DNA of 64,000 nucleotides, taken from contig NZ_BOMG01000060.1 of the NCBI RefSeq assembly GCF_016862075.1, positions 25,081 through 89,080 of the forward strand, written 5' to 3'. The position numbers and the translations under genes are program-made. A model generated the notes under the pieces. The model saw only the letters and a list, made by a program, of their open reading frames with translations, did no database searches and had not been told where the DNA came from. The DNA is from Actinoplanes couchii (lineage in GTDB: Bacteria; Actinomycetota; Actinomycetes; Mycobacteriales; Micromonosporaceae). This document shows, in pieces, positions 7,042-15,898 of this stretch (positions within the stretch are counted from its first letter, which is position 1; every line of letters begins with the position of its first letter).

Positions 7042-8859
7042 TCATCGTGAATCGTGTCGATGGGCGGCCTCCTCCCACGCTGCCGTGTCGATCGGCTCGT
7101 AGCGGGTGGGTGGAGAACTGGCCTCGACCACCCGCGAGATCTCGCCGGGACCGGCAAGCTCGCCAAGGCTGGCCAGTTGAACCGCGGCGTTGCCGAGGGC
7201 GGTGCCCTCAGCGGCCCAGCAGGTCACCGGACGACCCGTCGCGGAAGCGGTGGCCTGCTGCAGAACCCGGTTGGCGACACCACCGCCGACCACCGCGACC
7301 GCCTTGATCGTCGTACCGGTGACCGCCTCGATGTCACGGACCGTTCGCCGGTACGCCAAGGCCAGCGAGTCGACGACCACCCGGGTGACCTGCCCGATCG
7401 TCTCCGGAACCGGCATCCCGTTACGGGCGCACGCCGCACGGATGCGCGCGGGCATGTCACCGGAGGCGAGGAACTCACCGGAGTCCACATCGACACAGGC
7501 CCGCAACGGCTGTTCACGGCCGGCCAGTTCGGCAAGCTCGGCGTACCCGATCTCGGTGCCCTCAGCGATCCACTGCCGACGGCACTCCTGCAGCAGCCAG
7601 AGCCCGGCGATGTCCCGCAACACCCGGACCCCACCGGCGTAGCTGCCCTCGTTGGTGAGGTTGGCCCGCTGCGCGGCGGCGGAGATGACCGGACGGTCGA
7701 GCAGCACCCCGGCCAGCGACCAGGTGCCCGACGAGATGAACATCGTGGACGAGTCGAGGTCCGGAATGGCGACGATCGCACTCGCCGTGTCGTGCGCCGC
7801 CGGAGCCGTCACCCGGGTCCGGCCGAGACCCGCCGTCGGCGAGTCCAGCAGCAACGGCCCGACATCGGTACCGGCCGGAACCACTTCGGGAAACAGATGC
7901 GCCGGAATACCGACCCGCTCCGCCAGCGCGGTAGCCCACGTGCCCCGGGCGATGTCGAAGAGCCCACTGGTGGTGGCAGCGGTGTACTCGGTGACCAGAC
8001 TCCCGCTGAGCCGATGATGAAACAGGTCCGGAATCATCAACAGCCGCTCAGCCCTGTCGAGCAACTCAGGCCGAACCCGAACATCATGAATCAGCGAGTA
8101 CACACCATTGATCTCATGAACCTGAGCCCCGGTAGCCCGATAGAAGAGATCAGGCCCCCACTCCCGCATAGCGGCCTCAAAAGCCGTATGCCGCAACGGA
8201 TCACGATAGGTCGGCGGCGCCTCGACAAGCACCTCACCCCGGCCCAGCCGCTCACCGAGCACGGACATCTCAGCCGGGGTCAGTCGCTCGCCGAGCGCGG
8301 ACATCTCACCCCGGGCCAGTCGCTCGCCGAGCGCGGACATCTCGGCCCGGGTCAGCCGGTCGCTGAGTGCGGACATCTCAGCCGGGGTCAGCCGGTCGCC
8401 GAGCGCGGTGATCTCAGCCCGCGACAGCCGGTCGCCGAGCGCGGATAACTCGGGCCGGGGCGACCGATCACCCGTACCGGGCCTCCCGGTCCTGCGCAGC
8501 GGGTCGTCGGCCGCGTGCATTCCGGCCCTGGGACGCCGGCCGCCCGCGGCGGCCCTTTCCACCTGTGGCAGGCGGCTGCCTGGTGCGAGCGCGCCGTCGC
8601 CGGCCCGGAGCAGGCCGTAGTCGACGCCCCAACTGTCGACGCCGACCGATGCCACCTCGGCCCGGGTGCCGAGTTCGAGCAGCCCGGACCGAATGTCGGA
8701 CCAGAGCGCCTCGATGTCCCACCGGGGGCGCCCGGCCACGTCGATGGTCCGGTTGGCGAATCGGTTCACCACATCGATCTCGATACGCCGGCCGTCGAAG
8801 CGGGCGTGGGTGACCCGGCCGCTCTCCGCGCCCAGGTCGATCGCGGCGACTCCGGTCAT
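7042..8859 (-). CDS. rhaB: rhamnulokinase-like sugar kinase with repeat insertion
   Basis: FGGY-family carbohydrate kinase of 605 residues, phosphorylating L-rhamnulose (or a similar 6-deoxyketose) with ATP in the cytoplasm. The N-terminal phosphate loop AAIDLGAESGR and the motifs SVGVDSWGVDYGLL, TSGLFD, SSGTWSL and VVGGGVANRVLQQ fit rhamnulokinase. Family members are about 480-500 residues. The excess is a segment at about residues 100-210 containing six 12-residue repeats like LGERLTPAEMSA, placed right after the region where VDYGLLDADG and the sugar contacts are normally followed by the HYRD segment. The ATG overlaps the regulator stop (ATGA, 8856-8859). The insertion is in a surface-loop position, so activity may survive, but this is untested. 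Confidence 0.85.
   Translation of the reverse strand: MTGVAAIDLGAESGRVTHARFDGRRIEIDVVNRFANRTIDVAGRPRWDIEALWSDIRSGLLELGTRAEVASVGVDSWGVDYGLLRAGDGALAPGSRLPQVERAAAGGRRPRAGMHAADDPLRRTGRPGTGDRSPRPELSALGDRLSRAEITALGDRLTPAEMSALSDRLTRAEMSALGERLARGEMSALGERLTPAEMSVLGERLGRGEVLVEAPPTYRDPLRHTAFEAAMREWGPDLFYRATGAQVHEINGVYSLIHDVRVRPELLDRAERLLMIPDLFHHRLSGSLVTEYTAATTSGLFDIARGTWATALAERVGIPAHLFPEVVPAGTDVGPLLLDSPTAGLGRTRVTAPAAHDTASAIVAIPDLDSSTMFISSGTWSLAGVLLDRPVISAAAQRANLTNEGSYAGGVRVLRDIAGLWLLQECRRQWIAEGTEIGYAELAELAGREQPLRACVDVDSGEFLASGDMPARIRAACARNGMPVPETIGQVTRVVVDSLALAYRRTVRDIEAVTGTTIKAVAVVGGGVANRVLQQATASATGRPVTCWAAEGTALGNAAVQLASLGELAGPGEISRVVEASSPPTRYEPIDTAAWEEAAHRHDSR
8233..8448. repeat. 36-bp tandem repeat, 6 units, in frame in rhaB
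   Basis: The word GCGGACAT or a variant recurs at exactly 36-bp steps (ends at 8268, 8304, 8340, 8376, 8412, 8448). Each unit encodes 12 residues of an amphipathic, helix-prone sequence. Confidence 0.93.
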
Positions 8860-9698
8860 TGTTCGAGCCCTCGCAGGGCCTTCACGCGAGCCTCCAGGAG
8901 GATGCGTGTGCCGGTGACCCGGGTGACGGGGACACCGATGTCGTTCCACGATTCCGCGAACTCGTCGTCGGCGAGTTCATCGGTGTACAACCCGGTGACC
9001 TCGTTCGGTGCGGCGAACGAGTTGATGCCGAAGGTGCCGATCTTGGACGAGGCGAACGACACGTACACCTCGTCACACACCGAGACGAGTGCCCGCTTCG
9101 TCGCGGCCTCCTCCGACGACAGCTCCAGCATGCCGTGCATGGTGGAGACCGTGGCCGTGCCGAAGAACCCGGCCCGCAACCGCCCCCGTCCTTCGAGCGC
9201 GTTGCCGAACGAACCGACCATCGCGCCGGACTGACGCCGGATGACCCCGCCGGGCATGACCACGGTGGCGTTCGACTGCTCGACCAGCAGACTCGCGGTC
9301 CGCAGCCCGAAGGTGACCACGATCAGGTCGCTGCGGTCGACAAGTTCCTCGGCCAGGTAGTACGAGGTCGATGAGGAGTCGATGGCGATCGAGTCACCGT
9401 CCTGCACCAGTTGGGCGACCTCCCGGGCGATGGCCCGTTTCGCCGCCGAGTCCACCCGGACCCGGTCCACGAACGATCCCTCCTCACCTCGGCTCGACGC
9501 GACGGCGCCCCCGCGGACCCGGCGCAGCAGCGAACGGTCCTCCAGGACGTCCAGGTCCTTGCGGATGGTGACCTCGGAGACGCTGAGACGATGGGCCAGC
9601 TCTTTCACGTTCACCCGGCCGGTGTCGCGCAGCTCTTGCAGGATCACCTCTTCGCGGAGTCCCTCGACGCGTTCTGGGGCGAGCTTCCGATCGGACAC
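8856..9698 (-). CDS. DeoR/GlpR-family transcriptional regulator of the deoxysugar locus
   Basis: A 280-residue DeoR-family regulator. The N-terminal winged helix (about 12-68) includes VNVKELAHRLSVSEVTIRKDLDVLE and the RRVRGGA wing. The C-terminal DeoRC sugar-phosphate sensor (about 85-260) has the typical DSSSTSYYLA and PGGVIRR segments. The GTG start at 9698 is preceded by GGAGGAG at good spacing. It is co-transcribed with rhaB (ATGA overlap). Candidate binding sites with the shared word CGAAAG lie upstream of its own gene (9778-9796) and in the divergent promoter at 13631-13658. Family knowledge suggests repression relieved by a phosphorylated sugar intermediate. Confidence 0.9.
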   Translation of the reverse strand: MSDRKLAPERVEGLREEVILQELRDTGRVNVKELAHRLSVSEVTIRKDLDVLEDRSLLRRVRGGAVASSRGEEGSFVDRVRVDSAAKRAIAREVAQLVQDGDSIAIDSSSTSYYLAEELVDRSDLIVVTFGLRTASLLVEQSNATVVMPGGVIRRQSGAMVGSFGNALEGRGRLRAGFFGTATVSTMHGMLELSSEEAATKRALVSVCDEVYVSFASSKIGTFGINSFAAPNEVTGLYTDELADDEFAESWNDIGVPVTRVTGTRILLEARVKALRGLEQ

Positions 9699-9777
9699 AG
9701 GGGCTCCTCCGAGGGCGGGATCAGGGCGTCACGATGGCAGCCCGGTTGATACGAAGTCAAGGCGATACGCAACTCTG

Positions 9778-9796
9778 CGAAAGCGGTGGGCTTTCG
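9778..9796. promoter_or_regulatory. candidate DeoR operator upstream of the regulator/rhaB operon
   Basis: A 7-bp perfect inverted repeat, CGAAAGC-N5-GCTTTCG, lies about 80 bp upstream of the regulator start in the 100-bp gap after the oxidoreductase gene. It shares the CGAAAG/CTTTCG core with the stronger palindrome at 13631-13658, which suggests one regulator acts at both sites. Confidence 0.5.
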
Positions 9797-9798
9797 TT

Positions 9799-12700
9799 TC
9801 ATGGGTCATGACGGGTCACCCGTTCCAGATGGTCGAGAACGTGCCGATAGGGCTGCCCGGTGGCGCGGGACAGGCCCATCTCGCACGTGCGGTTCAGCGA
9901 GGCATACCCGCTGGTGGGGTTACGCCTGACTTCGGCGGCCTCCCGGCCGGTGGCGGCGGCGGTGAGTTCCGGGTGCAGCATGCCGCGGTCACCCGCGAAG
10001 GCACAGCAGCCCCAGTCGTCGGGGACGATGACGGTCTCCGCGATGGCCGAACCGAGCACGCGCAGCGCCGGACCGATCCCCAGCCGGGCCGAAGAACAGG
10101 TCGGATGCAACGTCAACGACGCCATCCGTTGCCGGACCACCAACCGCGGGAGCAGCTGCTCGGCGGCGAAGACCACCGAGTCGACAACCGTGATCCCCTC
10201 CACCAGAGCAGCGAGCCCTTCGGTACACGACGACGCGTCACAGACCACAGGAATCGCACCGTCCCGGGTAGCGGCCCGCAACGCCGCGACGACCCGCCCC
10301 GACATCTCGTGGTGCCCCGCCGACAGCCCCTTGGACTTCCACGGCGTGCCACAGCACAGCGACGGCAACCCATCAGGAGTAGCCACCGAGACACCGGCCC
10401 GATTACAAAGAAGCAGGAACGCCTCAGCCACCCCGAGCGCCGAGCCGGCCCCGAGCGCCGAGCCGGCCCCGAGCGCCGAGCCGGCCCCGAGCGCCGGGCT
10501 TGGCCCGAGCGCCATGCCAGCCTCAAACGCCGAACCTGCCCCGAGCGCCGAAGCTGCCCCGCGCGCTGTGCCAGCTTCAAACACTGAGTCTGGCCTGAGT
10601 GCTGAACCTGTCTCAAGCGCCACGTTTATCCCAAGCGCCGGGTCTGCCCCAAGCGCCGGGCCGGCGCCGTGAGCCGGACTGGTGCGATCGGATGGGATCG
10701 CCGTGGTTTTTCGGCTGGGTGGATCGGTGGGGCCGAACATCGCGGTGGTGCAACTGCTGAAGTAGATCGCCACCGGTTCGGCAGCCCGGCGCAGCGGTCG
10801 TCGGCTGCCGCCCACCGGTAGATCAGCGGAGTACTCGGGAACCCGGTCTGGGCCCAGGACCCGTCGGCCCACCCGGGTCACGGTGCGGGGGAGCGCGGCC
10901 GGAAGCCGATCCGCGATGGTCAGCGCGACACCCGCCGCCCGGGTGACGCCCGCCCAGTGCCGGGCAGCGGCCCGGCCTCCGGCCTGAGCGGCGGGCGACT
11001 GGACCTCGGCCCGCAGGCGACGGACGAGGTCGCCGGTGTCGATGCCGACCGGGCAGACGGTCTGACACATGCCGTCGACTGCGCAGGTGTCCACTCCGGC
11101 GTACTCGTAGTCCCGTTCCAGCTCTCCGGCCAGCGCCTGATCACCGCTCGCCCGGGCATGCTGCATCTCGCGCCGGAGCACGATGCGTTGCCGTGGGGTC
11201 ATCGTCAGGTCCCGGCTGGGGCAGGACGGCTCGCAGTAGCCGCACTCCACACACCGGTCGACCTCTTTCTCGACCACCGGTGTGGTCTTCAGGTCGTGCA
11301 GGTGGGCCTCGGGATCGTCGGTGAGCAGGACACCGGGATTGAGGATGCCGCGGGGATCGACCAGCTGCTTGAGGTCCCGCATGATCCCGTAGAGCTCGTC
11401 GCCGTACTGACGGCGGACGAACGGCGCCATCATCCGCCCGGTGCCGTGCTCGGCTTTCAGGGTGCCACCCTGGCCGAGCACCAGATCCACCATCTCCTCG
11501 GTGAACCGGGTGTAACGGTCGAGCGAGGTGAACCGTTCGTTGATCATGAAGTGGATGTTGCCGTCCTTGGCATGGCCGAAGATGACGCTGTCCGCATAGC
11601 CGAACTCGATGAACAGCCGCGACAGCCCGGCGCAGGTGGCGGCGAGACGCTCGACCGGGACCGCGATGTCCTCGAGCAGGGCTGTCGTCCCCGGCGGCCG
11701 GGCACCGGCGACCAGCGTGTACAGGCCTTTGCGGATGTGCCACAGCTGCCCACGGCGGGTCGCGTCGGTGCTCAGCTCTGCCGGGTTGACCAGCGGCAGG
11801 CTGTCGAGCAGCGCCGTCACGCCGGCCTGTCGAGCCGCCAGCGCCTCGGCGGTGGTCTCCTGTAGTTCCACCAGGAGTGCGGCGTGCTGGTCGACGTCCA
11901 GCCGGAGCAGGTCGGCGGTTGCTTTCGGGTCGCGCTGGGCGACTCTGAGGCTGGTGGAGTCCAGCAGCTCGATGGCGGCGAAACCGGCGGCCACCAGGTC
12001 AGGGAGGGCCCGGGTGGCGGCGTCGAGATCGGCGAAGACCAGCAGTGCGGTGGCCAGGTGGGTGCGCAGGGCGACGGTGCGGAAGGTCGCCCGCGCGACA
12101 AATGCCAGGGTGCCCTCGCTACCGACCGCAAGCCGCAACAGGATGTCGAGCGGCTGGTCGAAGTCGACGAACGAGTTCAGCCCGTAGCCCATGGTGTTCT
12201 TGATCGCCCACAGGCGCTGGATGGCTTCGACCGACTCGGGGTTGCCGCGGATCCGGTCCCGGAGCCGGAGAAGGCCGTGGTGGATGTCCGGTTCCCGCTC
12301 CAGCAGCAGCCGGTGCGCCTCCGGATCAGCGGTGTCGATCACCGTGCCACTGGGCAGGACCAGCGTCGCCGACTCCAGGGTGCGGTAGGTGTTCTCGGTC
12401 GTGCCGCAGAGCATGCCCGAGGAGTTGTTCGCGACGACGCCACCGACGGTGCACGCGATCTCGCTGGCCGGGTCGGGACCGAGCCTCCGCCCGTACCGCA
12501 AGAGCCTGGTGTTGACCTGTCGCACCGTGGCGCCGGGCTGTGCCTCGACCGTGGTGCCGTCACCGTGGACCCGGATGTCACGGAAGTGTCTGCGGGTGTC
12601 GACCAGTTGGTCGTCGGTCACGCCCTGCCCGGACAGGCTGGTGCCACCGGACCGGAAGGTGACCGCCCGGCGGGTGGTCCGCAGGAGCTCGGCGACCTCG

Positions 12701-12801
12701 GCGGTGTCCTGGGGGATGATGACGGTCCGCGGCACCAGGGCGAAGTGCGAGGCGTCATGGGCGTAGGCGAGGCGGTCGATGGGCCGCTCGGTGACCGTCA
12801 T
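9799..12801 (-). CDS. FAD-linked oxidase / Fe-S protein (lactate dehydrogenase-like) with repeat insertion
   Basis: A 1000-residue fusion of a GlcD/Dld-type flavin oxidase and a GlpC/LutA-type iron-sulfur module. The FAD-binding PCMH region is at about 20-210 (TFRSGGTSLSGQG, TVGGVVANNSSGM). The FAD oxidase C-terminal domain is at about 240-490, with FGHAKDGNIHF and EHGTGR. Two 4Fe-4S motifs follow (CVECGYCEPSCP near 515, CAVDGMCQTVCP near 575). Two cysteine-rich CCG domains end the protein (GLPSLCCG and DWGCCAFAGD). Relatives oxidise D-lactate, glycolate or 2-hydroxyacids and feed the quinone pool. About 80 residues of ALGAGS-like repeats (about 707-790) are inserted just before the first CCG box. 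With the bifunctional aldolase/dehydrogenase opposite, the likely role is oxidation of lactate made from lactaldehyde to pyruvate. Confidence 0.88.
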   Translation of the reverse strand: MTVTERPIDRLAYAHDASHFALVPRTVIIPQDTAEVAELLRTTRRAVTFRSGGTSLSGQGVTDDQLVDTRRHFRDIRVHGDGTTVEAQPGATVRQVNTRLLRYGRRLGPDPASEIACTVGGVVANNSSGMLCGTTENTYRTLESATLVLPSGTVIDTADPEAHRLLLEREPDIHHGLLRLRDRIRGNPESVEAIQRLWAIKNTMGYGLNSFVDFDQPLDILLRLAVGSEGTLAFVARATFRTVALRTHLATALLVFADLDAATRALPDLVAAGFAAIELLDSTSLRVAQRDPKATADLLRLDVDQHAALLVELQETTAEALAARQAGVTALLDSLPLVNPAELSTDATRRGQLWHIRKGLYTLVAGARPPGTTALLEDIAVPVERLAATCAGLSRLFIEFGYADSVIFGHAKDGNIHFMINERFTSLDRYTRFTEEMVDLVLGQGGTLKAEHGTGRMMAPFVRRQYGDELYGIMRDLKQLVDPRGILNPGVLLTDDPEAHLHDLKTTPVVEKEVDRCVECGYCEPSCPSRDLTMTPRQRIVLRREMQHARASGDQALAGELERDYEYAGVDTCAVDGMCQTVCPVGIDTGDLVRRLRAEVQSPAAQAGGRAAARHWAGVTRAAGVALTIADRLPAALPRTVTRVGRRVLGPDRVPEYSADLPVGGSRRPLRRAAEPVAIYFSSCTTAMFGPTDPPSRKTTAIPSDRTSPAHGAGPALGADPALGINVALETGSALRPDSVFEAGTARGAASALGAGSAFEAGMALGPSPALGAGSALGAGSALGAGSALGVAEAFLLLCNRAGVSVATPDGLPSLCCGTPWKSKGLSAGHHEMSGRVVAALRAATRDGAIPVVCDASSCTEGLAALVEGITVVDSVVFAAEQLLPRLVVRQRMASLTLHPTCSSARLGIGPALRVLGSAIAETVIVPDDWGCCAFAGDRGMLHPELTAAATGREAAEVRRNPTSGYASLNRTCEMGLSRATGQPYRHVLDHLERVTRHDP
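10433..10670. repeat. 18-bp tandem repeat, about 13 units (4 nearly identical), in frame in the FAD/Fe-S gene
   Basis: Units of 18 bp around CGAGCGCCGAGCCGGCCC are nearly perfect from 10435 to 10500 and decay toward 10670. They encode six-residue ALGAGS blocks. The gradient from identical to degenerate copies suggests recent expansion at one end. Confidence 0.88.
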
Positions 12802-12810
12802 CGTCTGCTC

Positions 12811-13581
12811 CTAGAGTCCGGCGATCTGACGGCGCCGCTCGGTCATGTCCGCGCGGGTGAAGTAGTGGTCGACGGTGTCGCTGCCGAGGCCGGCCACACC
12901 ACCGATCGACAGCGCGCCGATCCGGATCCGGGCACCCTTGAGCGCCATCAGGGTGATCGCCTCGGCGGCCTCGGCGGTTTCGGCCCGGGTGACGATGCCG
13001 TGGTTGCCGAGCAGGATCAGTGACGGTGGCTCCGGGCGCTCCGCGAGAGCCTCGCGCAGGCACCGGGTGAAGAGGCGGCCCAGGGCGAGGCCGGGCTCGG
13101 CGTAGGGCACGAACAGCGGCCGGCCGACGACCACCGCCTCGTCGGAGTAGACCCACTCCTCGAACGCGGTCGCGGCGTGCACGCTCGACAGCAGCGTGAC
13201 CAGCGGAGTCGGGTGGGTGTGCGCCACGTAGGCGGCGGGCGCCAAGGCGTGGACAGCGGCGTGGATCAGGGTCTCGATCGAGCCCTTGCGCCGGACACCG
13301 TCGTGCTCACCGGCGTCGAGCAGCTCCGACAGGTCCTGCTGGATGGAGGCGGGATCGTCGATCAGGGCCATCAGCGGCTCGATCTCGGTGCGGACGAAGT
13401 CGCCGGCGGTGACGCGGGAGAGATAGGAGCCGGATGTCTTGACGACGAACGAGTCGGCGTCGTGACGTCGCGAGGTGTTGCCCTCCGCGAGGATCACCAG
13501 ATCCTTGGCGGGGTCACCGAGTGATGCCGAAAGCTGCAGAAGATCTTCGCTGACCAGGTCGGGCCGCCACTGAGTGCTCAT
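12811..13581 (-). CDS. class II aldolase / adducin-family protein
   Basis: A 256-residue class II aldolase. The metal-binding histidines are visible as AHTHPTP near residue 133 and the downstream GNHGIV; LAEGNTS and VKTSGSYL form the phosphate-binding region. The family includes fuculose-, rhamnulose- and ribulose-phosphate aldolases and epimerases. The gene is first in a leftward operon, 9 bp before the FAD/Fe-S gene, and diverges from the bifunctional aldolase gene. The locus would therefore have two aldolases, perhaps with different deoxysugar-phosphate substrates. The exact substrate cannot be read from the sequence. Confidence 0.85.
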   Translation of the reverse strand: MSTQWRPDLVSEDLLQLSASLGDPAKDLVILAEGNTSRRHDADSFVVKTSGSYLSRVTAGDFVRTEIEPLMALIDDPASIQQDLSELLDAGEHDGVRRKGSIETLIHAAVHALAPAAYVAHTHPTPLVTLLSSVHAATAFEEWVYSDEAVVVGRPLFVPYAEPGLALGRLFTRCLREALAERPEPPSLILLGNHGIVTRAETAEAAEAITLMALKGARIRIGALSIGGVAGLGSDTVDHYFTRADMTERRRQIAGL

Positions 13582-13630
13582 GGCCGGAAGTCTGGCAGTC
13601 GCGAGGCTCTGCGGTCAAGCAAAACGAAAC

Positions 13631-13658
13631 CATACGAAAGTCGCGCTACTTTCGTATG
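13631..13658. promoter_or_regulatory. perfect 11-bp inverted repeat, probable DeoR operator in divergent promoter
   Basis: CATACGAAAGT (13631-13641), a 6-bp spacer and the exact reverse complement (13648-13658) lie between the class II aldolase and the bifunctional aldolase genes. Another ACGAAA half-site is at about 13624. The palindrome ends 12 bp upstream of the -35 element of the rightward promoter, so it can control both directions. Confidence 0.75.
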
Positions 13659-13670
13659 AAACAAAATTTC

Positions 13671-13700
13671 TTGACGTTCGCAACCGGCCACTCCTATGTT
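13671..13700 (+). promoter_or_regulatory. sigma-70-like promoter of the bifunctional aldolase gene
   Basis: TTGACG (13671-13676), an 18-bp spacer and TATGTT (13695-13700) lie 32 bp before the start codon, in a locally AT-rich stretch and directly downstream of the palindrome. Confidence 0.55.
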
Positions 13701-13731
13701 GGAGCCACCTCCAGACGCGAAGGAACCCAGG

Positions 13732-15768
13732 ATGACCGACAGCGCTTCACGTCAGCTCCTCGCACGGTCGCACCGGCTCGGCGCCGACCGCACGGTGACC
13801 AACTTCGGCGGCGGCAACACCTCGGCCAAGGGCCGGGAGATCGATCCCGCGACCGGTGACGAGGTCGACCTGCTCTGGGTGAAGGGTTCCGGCGGTGACC
13901 TGGCCACACTGGCCGAGGCGGGTCTGGCGATCGTCCGCCTCGACCGGTTCCGTGCGCTCAGACGCGTCTACCGGGGCCCCGAGCACGAGGACGAGATGGT
14001 CGCGGCCTTCGATCACGTCCAGCACGGCCGCAGCGGCGCGGCGCCGTCGATCGACACCAGCATGCACGCGCTGGTCGATGCCGCCCACGTCGACCACCTG
14101 CACCCCGACGCCGGCATCGCCATCGCGACCGCGGCGGACGGCGAGGAGCTGACCCGCACCATCTTCGGAGGCAAGGTCGCCTGGGTGAACTGGCGCCGGC
14201 CAGGCTTCCAGCTCGGCCTCGACATCGCCGCCATCAAGGAGTCCAGCCCGGAGGTCATCGGGGTGATCCTGGGCGGTCACGGCATCACCGCCTGGGGTGA
14301 CACCAGCCACGAGGCCGAGACCAACAGCCTGTGGATCATCCGGACCGCGGAGAGATACATCGCTGAGCACGGGGCCGAGCTTCCCTTCGGCGAGCCGCTG
14401 GAGGGATACCAGGCACTTCCCGCGGCGTTACGAGGGGAGAAGGCTGCCGCTCTCATCCCGCACATCCGCGGGCTGGTCTCCACCGACCGCACCCAGGTCG
14501 GGCACTTCATCGACAGCGAGGTGGTCCTCGATTTCCTCGCCTCGTCGGCTCACCCGCGACTGGCCGCCCTCGGCACCAGCTGTCCCGACCACTTCCTGCG
14601 CACCAAGGTCCGCCCTCTGGTGCTGGACCTGCCGACGGACGCCACGGTCGAGGAGTCGATCGCCCGGCTCACCGAGCTGCACACCGCCTACCGGGCCGAC
14701 TACTCCGCCTACTACCAGGCACACGCGACGCCTGACAGCCCACCGATGCGCGGCGCCGACCCTGCGATCGTCCTGATCCCCGGCGTCGGCATGATCAGCT
14801 GGGGTGCGGACAAGAAGACCGCCCGGGTGGCCGGGGAGTATTTCGTCAACGCCATCAACGCGATGCGGGGCGCGGAGGCTCTGTCGACCTACCAGCCGAT
14901 CCCCGAGTCGGAGAAGTTCCGCGTCGAGTACTGGGCGCTCGAAGAGGCGAAACTTCAGCGGATGCCGGCGCCGAAACCGCTCGCCACCAGGATCGCCCTG
15001 GTCACCGGCGCGGCCGGCGGCATCGGCAAGGCGGTTGCGAAACGCCTCGCCGCCGAGGGTGCCTGCGTCGTCATCGCCGACCTCGAGCTGGAGAAGGCAC
15101 AGGCTGCCGCCGCCGAGATCGGCTCTCCGGACGTGGCCGTCGGCGTTAGTGCCGACGTCACCAGCGAGGAGGGCGTGGCCGGCGCCGTGCGGGCCGCTGT
15201 TCTCGCGTTCGGCGGGCTCGACCTCGTCGTCAACAACGCGGGTCTGGTGCTGGCCCGCTCCCTGTTCGACACCACCGTCGCGGACTGGGACCTGCAGAAC
15301 GACGTGATGGCCAAAGGGTCGTTCCTGGTCTCCCGGGCGGCGGCGCGGGTGCTGGTCGACCAGGGGCTCGGCGGCGACATCATCTACATCTCGTCGAAGA
15401 ATTCGATCTTCGCCGGTCCGGAGAACCTCGCATATTCCGCGGCGAAGGCCAACCAGGCCCACCAGGTCCGTCTCCTCGCCGCCGAGCTGGGTGTCCACGG
15501 CATCAAGGTCAACGGCATCAACCCCGATGGTGTCGTACGGGGCTCGGGCATGTTCGCCAACGGGTGGGGCGCGAAGCGGGCCGCTGTTTACGGGGTGGCC
15601 GAAGAGGATCTGGGCCACTACTACGCCCAGCGCACCCTGCTCAAACGGGAGGTCCTGCCGGAGAACGTGGCCAACGCCGTCTTCGTCCTCGCGTCAGCGG
15701 ACATGAGCCACACCACAGGTCTGCACGTCCCGGTGGATGCGGGGGTGGCCGCTGCCTTCCTGCGCTGA
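13732..15768 (+). CDS. rhaEW: bifunctional rhamnulose-1-phosphate aldolase / lactaldehyde dehydrogenase (RhaEW type)
   Basis: A 678-residue fusion. The N-terminal class II aldolase domain (about 1-380) has NFGGGNTSAKG, the metal-binding HLHPD and GGHGITAWG. The C-terminal short-chain dehydrogenase (about 415-678) has the nucleotide motif VTGAAGGIGKA, NNAG and the catalytic YSAAK. Family knowledge: such fusions split L-rhamnulose-1-phosphate into dihydroxyacetone phosphate and lactaldehyde, and the second domain oxidises the aldehyde to lactate with NAD. An upstream ATG at 13696 exists, but 13732 has the GAAGGA ribosome site and begins the conserved region. It fits with rhaB and the lactate dehydrogenase-like enzyme in one pathway. 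Confidence 0.9.
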   Translation: MTDSASRQLLARSHRLGADRTVTNFGGGNTSAKGREIDPATGDEVDLLWVKGSGGDLATLAEAGLAIVRLDRFRALRRVYRGPEHEDEMVAAFDHVQHGRSGAAPSIDTSMHALVDAAHVDHLHPDAGIAIATAADGEELTRTIFGGKVAWVNWRRPGFQLGLDIAAIKESSPEVIGVILGGHGITAWGDTSHEAETNSLWIIRTAERYIAEHGAELPFGEPLEGYQALPAALRGEKAAALIPHIRGLVSTDRTQVGHFIDSEVVLDFLASSAHPRLAALGTSCPDHFLRTKVRPLVLDLPTDATVEESIARLTELHTAYRADYSAYYQAHATPDSPPMRGADPAIVLIPGVGMISWGADKKTARVAGEYFVNAINAMRGAEALSTYQPIPESEKFRVEYWALEEAKLQRMPAPKPLATRIALVTGAAGGIGKAVAKRLAAEGACVVIADLELEKAQAAAAEIGSPDVAVGVSADVTSEEGVAGAVRAAVLAFGGLDLVVNNAGLVLARSLFDTTVADWDLQNDVMAKGSFLVSRAAARVLVDQGLGGDIIYISSKNSIFAGPENLAYSAAKANQAHQVRLLAAELGVHGIKVNGINPDGVVRGSGMFANGWGAKRAAVYGVAEEDLGHYYAQRTLLKREVLPENVANAVFVLASADMSHTTGLHVPVDAGVAAAFLR

Positions 15769-15898
15769 CCACCGGCCCGAGCTGATCTGCGTTCCTACCA
15801 GGTTGGGCAGGCCGGATCTGCTGTCATGCCGGATGGGAGACACCGAGCGTGCTGTCAATCCTGGCGGGAGGTACCGGGCTGACGTGCCGTGTCTGGTG

